This document shows positions 59,886 to 64,000 of a stretch of DNA of 64,000 nucleotides, in pieces. This DNA comes from an uncultured Oscillospiraceae bacterium. GTDB lineage: Bacteria > Bacillota > Clostridia > Oscillospirales > Acutalibacteraceae. The notes below the pieces were generated by a model that saw nothing but the letters and a program-made list of their open reading frames with translations, searched no databases and was not told where the DNA came from. Location of the stretch: contig UQDP01000005.1 in the NCBI GenBank assembly GCA_900539845.1, forward strand, positions 62,001 to 126,000, in the 5' to 3' direction. A program made the translations under genes and the position numbers. How positions within the stretch are numbered: position 1 is the first letter of the stretch; every line of letters begins with the position of its first letter.

Positions 59886-60632
59886 ATGAAAAAAGAATGG
59901 GATGAAGAAAACTACACGGAAAAATTTCAGTTTGTGTATCAATACGGCGAAAGCCTGCTCAGCCTTGTTACTGCCCGGCCGGGCAGCTTCGTTGTTGATC
60001 TCGGCTGCGGAAACGGCGCTCTTACGCAGAAACTTGCCGAAAAATACGAAGTGCTTGGAATTGACGCATCTCCCGATATGCTCGCCAAAGCAAAGGAACT
60101 GCATCCGAATATTGATTTTATGCGCGCGGACGCCTGTGATTTTTCACTTGAAAGGAAAGCGGACGCGATCTTTTCAAACGCTGTTTTTCACTGGATCGAA
60201 AATCAGGATAAACTGGTGGAAAATATAGCAGCAAATCTTAAAAACGGCGGCGAGCTTGTGTTTGAATTCGGCGGAAAAGGCTGTGCGGACACCGTCCACA
60301 AAGCGCTTTTTCAGGCTTTTGATAAATACGGTTATGAATACAGACTTGATTTCAATTTCCGTTCCATAGGAGAGTTTGCGCCGATTCTTGAAAAGCATGG
60401 CTTCCGAGTTGAGTTGGCGCGGCTTTATGACCGGCCGACTGCTCAGGCGGGCGAAAACGGGCTTCAAAACTGGATCGAAATGTTCGTAACAACCGCGTTT
60501 GACGGAGTGGCGGAAAAAGATAAAGATAATATCATAAAAGACACGGTTGAGATCTGCCGACCGTCGCTTTATAAAGACGGTATCTGGTATGTTGATTATG
60601 TGCGTCTGCTTATGAGGGCGGTTAAACTCTAA
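59886..60632 (+). CDS. Class I SAM-dependent methyltransferase (trans-aconitate methyltransferase-like)
   Basis: A 248-aa methyltransferase. Motif I is VVDLGCGNGALTQKLAEKY, followed by GIDASPDMLAKAKE, FMRADACDF and AIFSNAVFHWIEN, the FHWI motif of Tam-like enzymes. The C-terminal helices and WYVDYVRLLMRA complete the fold. Acceptor unknown. ATGAGGTATAATT precedes the start. It ends the operon, with a terminator at 60648. Confidence 0.9.
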   Translation: MKKEWDEENYTEKFQFVYQYGESLLSLVTARPGSFVVDLGCGNGALTQKLAEKYEVLGIDASPDMLAKAKELHPNIDFMRADACDFSLERKADAIFSNAVFHWIENQDKLVENIAANLKNGGELVFEFGGKGCADTVHKALFQAFDKYGYEYRLDFNFRSIGEFAPILEKHGFRVELARLYDRPTAQAGENGLQNWIEMFVTTAFDGVAEKDKDNIIKDTVEICRPSLYKDGIWYVDYVRLLMRAVKL

Positions 60633-60647
60633 TTTGCCGTAAAAACA

Positions 60648-60694
60648 AACACACAGCCAATGCTTAAGCAACTGCTGTGTGTTCTTTGTTTTTA
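60648..60694. terminator. Bidirectional intrinsic terminator
   Basis: The stem AACACACAGC/GCTGTGTGTT is followed by CTTTGTTTTT, between convergent methyltransferase and HD-hydrolase genes. Confidence 0.88.
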
Positions 60695-61297
60695 TTCGTT
60701 TTTCAGATTGCCCTTTTCAACATTTTTCATGATCAGCTGGTTAAGCTGGTAATCCCACAGTGCTTGAGAGCCTTTTGGGGTGTATTCGTTTCTTTTTAGC
60801 ACCTGCGTCAGCCTGATGCCGTTCTTCTTCCACATCACGCCGCCGGAGGCATTGTTCAGCATAGTCGGCTGCAGGCAGTCCATAGCGTGGGCAAAATTGG
60901 CTTCGGGTGTTTCGTTTTTCTCAAATTCCTCCCACAGCGCCCGCAGCTTTTTGCCCTGGTCCTTAGGAAGCAGGGAGTAGATGCGGTCGGCAGCCTTAAT
61001 TTCGCGCTCACGTTGTGTTTTTCCCGATTCATAGTCGTAGCAGTATGTGTCTCCTGCGTCTATCTCAACTATATCATGTATTAATATCATTGTTACGGTT
61101 TTGAGCAGGTCGATTTCTTCGTTTGCGTATTCGCTCAGTAAAATTGCCATGAGCGCCATATGCCAGGCGTGCTCGGCGTCATTTTCAAATCGTTTTCCGC
61201 TAGAAAGCAGTGTGCGTCGCTCTATTTCTTTTTCCGCATCCGCCTGCAAAATGAAATCAAGCTGCTTTTTTAACCTTTCGGGTACTTCGTATGCCAT
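60692..61297 (-). CDS. HD-domain hydrolase (YfbR/5'-deoxynucleotidase-like)
   Basis: A 201-aa metal-dependent phosphohydrolase. The HD metal residues are in DAEHAWHMALMAILL and ILIHDIVEIDAGD, and AADRIYSLLP and NFAHAMDCLQPTM hold the later conserved Asp. The HD_3 arrangement matches small 5'-nucleotidases that act on dNMPs, but substrate specificity is not certain. It lies 17 bp downstream of the phosphoesterase gene on the same strand. Confidence 0.9.
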   Translation of the reverse strand: MAYEVPERLKKQLDFILQADAEKEIERRTLLSSGKRFENDAEHAWHMALMAILLSEYANEEIDLLKTVTMILIHDIVEIDAGDTYCYDYESGKTQREREIKAADRIYSLLPKDQGKKLRALWEEFEKNETPEANFAHAMDCLQPTMLNNASGGVMWKKNGIRLTQVLKRNEYTPKGSQALWDYQLNQLIMKNVEKGNLKNE

Positions 61298-61314
61298 TTT
61301 TGCACTTCTTTTCG

Positions 61315-61992
61315 TTATTTGATTTCGTATATTTTGTTGAAAACAGCGGTCATTCGGCTGGTGATTTGCATATCCGTGTGAAGAGAGCCGAAATACCAGT
61401 GATAGTACTGCACATTTTTGGTGAGGTTCTGCAAATAAGTGTTGAGAGGTGAAAGCTTCGCCGCCTGATTTGTGTGCAGTTTAAGAAAATCCTTTGCGAT
61501 AGCGGGAGCTTCATAGGAAAGAATATAATTGACCCTGTATTCGTTATCGCGCAGATTATCCTCGGCGTTTTTGATCTCTTCGCCGCTCGGCATTTCCTCC
61601 TCCCACCAGGAAACACCTTCTTCGCGCATATCACGGTCTTCGCTTTCGCCGCCGCCCATAACGAAAAAGGTCTTGTTTTCCAGTGTGAATACTTCGCCGC
61701 GCATAAGGTGGTAAATATTGTCCGCTATTTTGTGCGCGTTGCCGCCCTTCCATCTGTAAGGCGTGTATGCATTCAGTATATCAAAGTTTTCATGTGCGCC
61801 GTCCAGAAAGCAGATCGTGTATTTCTTGCTTTTCAAAGTTTCAAGATTCTTTTTTTCCGCCGCGCTGTTTCTGTCCCACAAAAAGCCGAAATCTCCGCAG
61901 ACGATCAGTGTGTCTTTTTCGCCGAGCTTTTTCAGCTTCGGATTTTTGAACCAGCTTATGTCTCCGTGGGTATCTCCCGTAATATAAATCAT
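61315..61992 (-). CDS. Cytoplasmic metallophosphoesterase
   Basis: A 225-aa calcineurin-fold enzyme. The N-terminus MIYITGDTHGDISWF gives the first Asp and His, VCGDFGFLWD the GDxxD-like site, and FLDGAHENFDIL the GNH variant (here GAH). FGSLHTDMQI near the end gives a last His. The Asn of the usual GNHE motif is shifted, typical of a diverged diadenosine-tetraphosphatase-like branch. ATG 61992 has AGGTGAAATT upstream. An extension to 62055 lacks a site. Confidence 0.85.
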   Translation of the reverse strand: MIYITGDTHGDISWFKNPKLKKLGEKDTLIVCGDFGFLWDRNSAAEKKNLETLKSKKYTICFLDGAHENFDILNAYTPYRWKGGNAHKIADNIYHLMRGEVFTLENKTFFVMGGGESEDRDMREEGVSWWEEEMPSGEEIKNAEDNLRDNEYRVNYILSYEAPAIAKDFLKLHTNQAAKLSPLNTYLQNLTKNVQYYHWYFGSLHTDMQITSRMTAVFNKIYEIK

Positions 61993-62070
61993 AATTTCAC
62001 CTAAATTTAATAATTTTGGACTTTTAAACCGCCGCAAAAAATGATAGAATATCAATAAAGCGATTCAGTA

Positions 62071-62353
62071 TCATTAAGCAAGAGAAATAAATCCGAAACC
62101 GTTTTTTATGGGCGGATTTTCCCTCATGCTTTGTTAAAATACTCGTTCATCCGAAAGAATGAACTGCGTTTTGTGCCTTGCCTGACGAAAAATCCGCACC
62201 ATAAAAAATCGCAGACCTAAAATAAAGCTGATTTTGTGCAGATTTTCGTTTTGAGCACGCAGTCAGGCCGGCGCCTTACAAGAGCGAAAATCGGAAAGCT
62301 GCCTGAAGCAGACCGTTTTAGGCGATTTCGGATTTATATCTCTTGCTTCAGGA
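62071..62353. repeat. MITE-like inverted-repeat element, about 283 bp, TA-flanked
   Basis: The ends are long inverted repeats: 62076-62098 and 62326-62348 match at 22 of 23 bp, extending outward imperfectly to 62071 and 62353. Both ends abut a TA dinucleotide (62069-62070 and 62354-62355), as expected for IS630/mariner-type target duplication. The inside is also foldable: TTTTTTATGG-GCGGATTTT near 62102 pairs with a segment near 62205, GTTCAT/ATGAAC form a short hairpin, and GATTTTCG/CGAAAATC a third. No open frame of note lies inside and no transposase is in the window. Confidence 0.65.
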
Positions 62354-62370
62354 TATTTATATAATATAGT
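62343..62370 (+). promoter_or_regulatory. Possible dacF promoter using the end of the inverted-repeat element
   Basis: TTGCTT (62343-62348, inside the right inverted repeat), 16-bp spacer, TATAGT (62365-62370). TATAAT also occurs at 62360-62365 without a good -35. Confidence 0.4.
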
Positions 62371-62393
62371 TTAATCTAAAAGGTGTCAAGTGT

Positions 62394-63716
62394 ATGAAAA
62401 GATTTATCTCTCTCCTTTCGGCAATGCTGATTGCCGTTACCTCTTTAGTTTTCGGCGCGTTTTCGGCAAATGCCGCTGTTTATGAGCCTGATGTGGAACT
62501 TTATTCCAAGGCGTATATGCTCATCAATCTTGACGATGATTCCTATCCCGTTGTAGCGCAGAAAAATCAGGATGAAAAAATGTATCCCGCGTCGCTCACA
62601 AAGATCGTTACCGCTATGGTAACGCTCAATAATGTTTCCGATCTGCAGGAGCAGGTAACCGTTTCCGAAGCGGCGTTCAACATACTGCTCGGAACGGGCG
62701 CACAGGTCGCCGGGCTTAAAATAGGCGACACCCTTACCGTTGAACAGCTTTTGTATCTGAATATCGTGCATTCGGCGTGCGACGCGTCAGAGGTGCTTGC
62801 GGAGCATGTCGGCGGCACAAGAGAAAACTTTGTGAAAATGATGAACGATTATGCGGCTTCTTTAGGCTGCACGGGTACGCACTTTGTGAATCCCGACGGT
62901 CTGCACGATGAAAATCATTACACAACAGCCTCGGATCTTGCTAAAATTTCTCTGGATGCTCTCAAAAATTCCACCTTTACTAAGATTGCTTATACGGTTG
63001 AATACGAGTATAACGGTATGAATTATTACAACACGAACTTAATGCTTCGCCGGGGCTATCTTTCCTATTATTACGAGTATGCCAAGGGAATAAAGACCGG
63101 CTCCACCTCGCAGGCGGGGTACTGCGTTATCACAACCGCAAGCAAAGACGGTTATAATTATCTTGCAATCGTTCTCGGAGCTCCCGTCATAGACTATAAT
63201 CACGACGGATATGACGAAAAATGTTCTTTTATAGACGCTGCCACTCTGTTTGACTGGGCGTTCGGCAGCCTGAAGTATTCCACGATAATAGCCAAAAATG
63301 AAGTGCTGGATGAAGTTGCGGTTGAAAACGGAAAGGATGCCGATACCGTAAGACTTGTTGCCAAAGAAGATGTTACGGAGATCGTTCCTAACGGCCTGAA
63401 TCAATCCAATATCGTTTTTAAAGCAAAGGATAAGCCGGAAAGCATCTCGGCTCCCGTAAAGCAGGGGCAGACGGTCTGCACCGCAGATATTATATATGCA
63501 GATGAGGTTATAGCGCAGGTTGAGCTTGTAGCGGCTCAGGACGTGGAGCTTTCAACATTTTTGACTGTGATCAATGCCGTTAAAAACTTTTTTTCACTCA
63601 CTGCGGTTAAAATCATCCTGATCATGATTGTACTTGCAGTAATAGCTTATGTGGCGGTCTATATCAATAAGATCAATAAAAAGAAAAAACGAAAATCAAA
63701 CGGCAGCGAAGAATAA
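62394..63716 (+). CDS. D-alanyl-D-alanine carboxypeptidase (S11), membrane-anchored
   Basis: A 440-aa exported penicillin-binding protein trimming peptidoglycan stem peptides. The signal peptide runs to about residue 27 (FSANAA). The acyl-enzyme motif is Ser67-Leu-Thr-Lys70 in MYPASLTKIVTAM, and KTGST at about 235 is the third motif. The second motif reads HSACDAS, with Cys where most enzymes have Asn (SxN). The C-terminal helix (ILIMIVLAVIAYVAVYI) and the basic tail anchor it in the membrane. AAAAGGTG precedes the ATG. The activity is likely but the SxN change deserves checking. Confidence 0.92.
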   Translation: MKRFISLLSAMLIAVTSLVFGAFSANAAVYEPDVELYSKAYMLINLDDDSYPVVAQKNQDEKMYPASLTKIVTAMVTLNNVSDLQEQVTVSEAAFNILLGTGAQVAGLKIGDTLTVEQLLYLNIVHSACDASEVLAEHVGGTRENFVKMMNDYAASLGCTGTHFVNPDGLHDENHYTTASDLAKISLDALKNSTFTKIAYTVEYEYNGMNYYNTNLMLRRGYLSYYYEYAKGIKTGSTSQAGYCVITTASKDGYNYLAIVLGAPVIDYNHDGYDEKCSFIDAATLFDWAFGSLKYSTIIAKNEVLDEVAVENGKDADTVRLVAKEDVTEIVPNGLNQSNIVFKAKDKPESISAPVKQGQTVCTADIIYADEVIAQVELVAAQDVELSTFLTVINAVKNFFSLTAVKIILIMIVLAVIAYVAVYINKINKKKKRKSNGSEE

Positions 63717-63728
63717 TGGAAGAAAACT

Positions 63729-63762
63729 AAAAATCCCGCAATCTAATGCGGGATTTTTTTGA
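63729..63762. terminator. Bidirectional intrinsic terminator
   Basis: The stem AAATCCCGCA/TGCGGGATTT is followed by TTTTTGAC, between dacF and the convergent partial gene. Confidence 0.92.
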
Positions 63763-63775
63763 CGCCTTTTTAGAG

Positions 63776-64000
63776 TCAGACCATATGATTCATTCCAACA
63801 GGCTGTGTGAATGCGCCGTAGATCGTGGTATCTTGGAAGAGCTTGTAGGCTCTGACTCGTACATAGTACTGATCGGCAGGCTTTTCTGTCTTGATCGTGT
63901 AGCTTGTGCTGTTCGTTCCGCTGATGTATGTTCCGTTCACATCTTTTGAGAAATCAGCGCTCGTAGACCACTCCAGACGGTAACCGTGGCTCGTTGTTAC
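63776..64000 (-). CDS. C-terminal end of a fibronectin type III-containing protein (partial)
   Basis: The minus strand gives 74 residues to a TGA at 63776-63778 and runs off the right edge. GYRLEWSTSADFSKDV, TSYTIKTEKPADQYYVRVRA and YGAFTQPVGM match the second half of an FN3 domain of the kind that ends large secreted Clostridial proteins. The rest of the protein is outside the window, so its function cannot be stated. Confidence 0.8.
   Translation of the reverse strand, partial: VTTSHGYRLEWSTSADFSKDVNGTYISGTNSTSYTIKTEKPADQYYVRVRAYKLFQDTTIYGAFTQPVGMNHMV

Noticed and set aside
1..64000. CRISPR arrays, insertion sequences, prophage or plasmid genes
   Set aside because: No phased repeat-spacer pattern, transposase, integrase, phage structural or replication-initiation motif was seen in any frame.

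Overview
The window looks like chromosomal DNA from an anaerobic, gut-type Clostridia (Firmicutes, close to Oscillospiraceae/Ruminococcaceae). The grounds are mid-range GC, strong GGAGG-type ribosome binding sites, some TTG/GTG starts, [FeFe]-hydrogenase maturases, LuxS, class A RNase P RNA, a CIRCE heat-shock operator, a P-type cation ATPase behind a manganese riboswitch, and large secreted proteins with Clostridia-type signal peptides. This placement is inferred from gene content; no rRNA is present.

Layout. 1-1.3 kb: 5' part of asparagine synthase (cut by the window edge) and tRNA-Thr/tRNA-Tyr. 1.4-4.4 kb: a TetR-flavodoxin-aldo/keto reductase operon with tandem operators. 4.6-8.5 kb: a secreted S8 protease with leucine-rich repeats, a 40-aa mini-protein and a lipoprotein. 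8.6-15.9 kb: CIRCE-controlled Hsp20, GH2 glycosidase, FlaA1/CapD-type sugar dehydratase, serine hydrolase and a DUF1648 membrane protein. 16-20.4 kb (minus strand): Cys-rich protein, secreted phosphoesterase, YcxB-like protein, LuxS, phospholipase C-like protein and RluA. 20.4-24.5 kb: the TM1266-hydE-hydG-hydF operon behind an attenuator-like leader. 24.6-28.4 kb: DegV and argGH with ArgR-like boxes. 28.5-33.3 kb: a 1493-aa secreted protein followed by a second mini-protein. 33.4-37.9 kb: LCP protein, rnpB, an IolJ/IolC-like pair and a polysaccharide deacetylase. 38-43.5 kb: FGGY kinase and TetR divergent from a class III aminotransferase and a tandem class II aldolase. 43.6-46.5 kb: yybP-ykoY riboswitch and cation ATPase. 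46.6-57.9 kb: RNA-modification and housekeeping genes (RlmD-like, MGMT-like, PqqD/nucleotidyltransferase, LepA, TrmN6-like, RsmI), then a catabolic run (hydrolase, IolB-like, Fe-ADH, EamA). 57.9-60.7 kb: a leader peptide and terminator ahead of two GNAT acetyltransferases and two methyltransferases. 60.7-64 kb: HD hydrolase, phosphoesterase, a MITE-like inverted-repeat element, a D,D-carboxypeptidase and the end of a fibronectin-type protein.

The most interesting items are: (i) two related mini-proteins of 40 and 48 aa, each directly behind a very large secreted protein; (ii) an attenuator with mutually exclusive stems ahead of the hydrogenase-maturation operon, matching no riboswitch class I recognise; (iii) a leader-peptide/terminator unit ahead of a GNAT/methyltransferase operon; (iv) a possible unassigned pathway of FGGY kinase, class III aminotransferase and tandem aldolase; (v) a 283-bp inverted-repeat element flanked by TA. 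No CRISPR array, transposase, phage or plasmid gene was seen.
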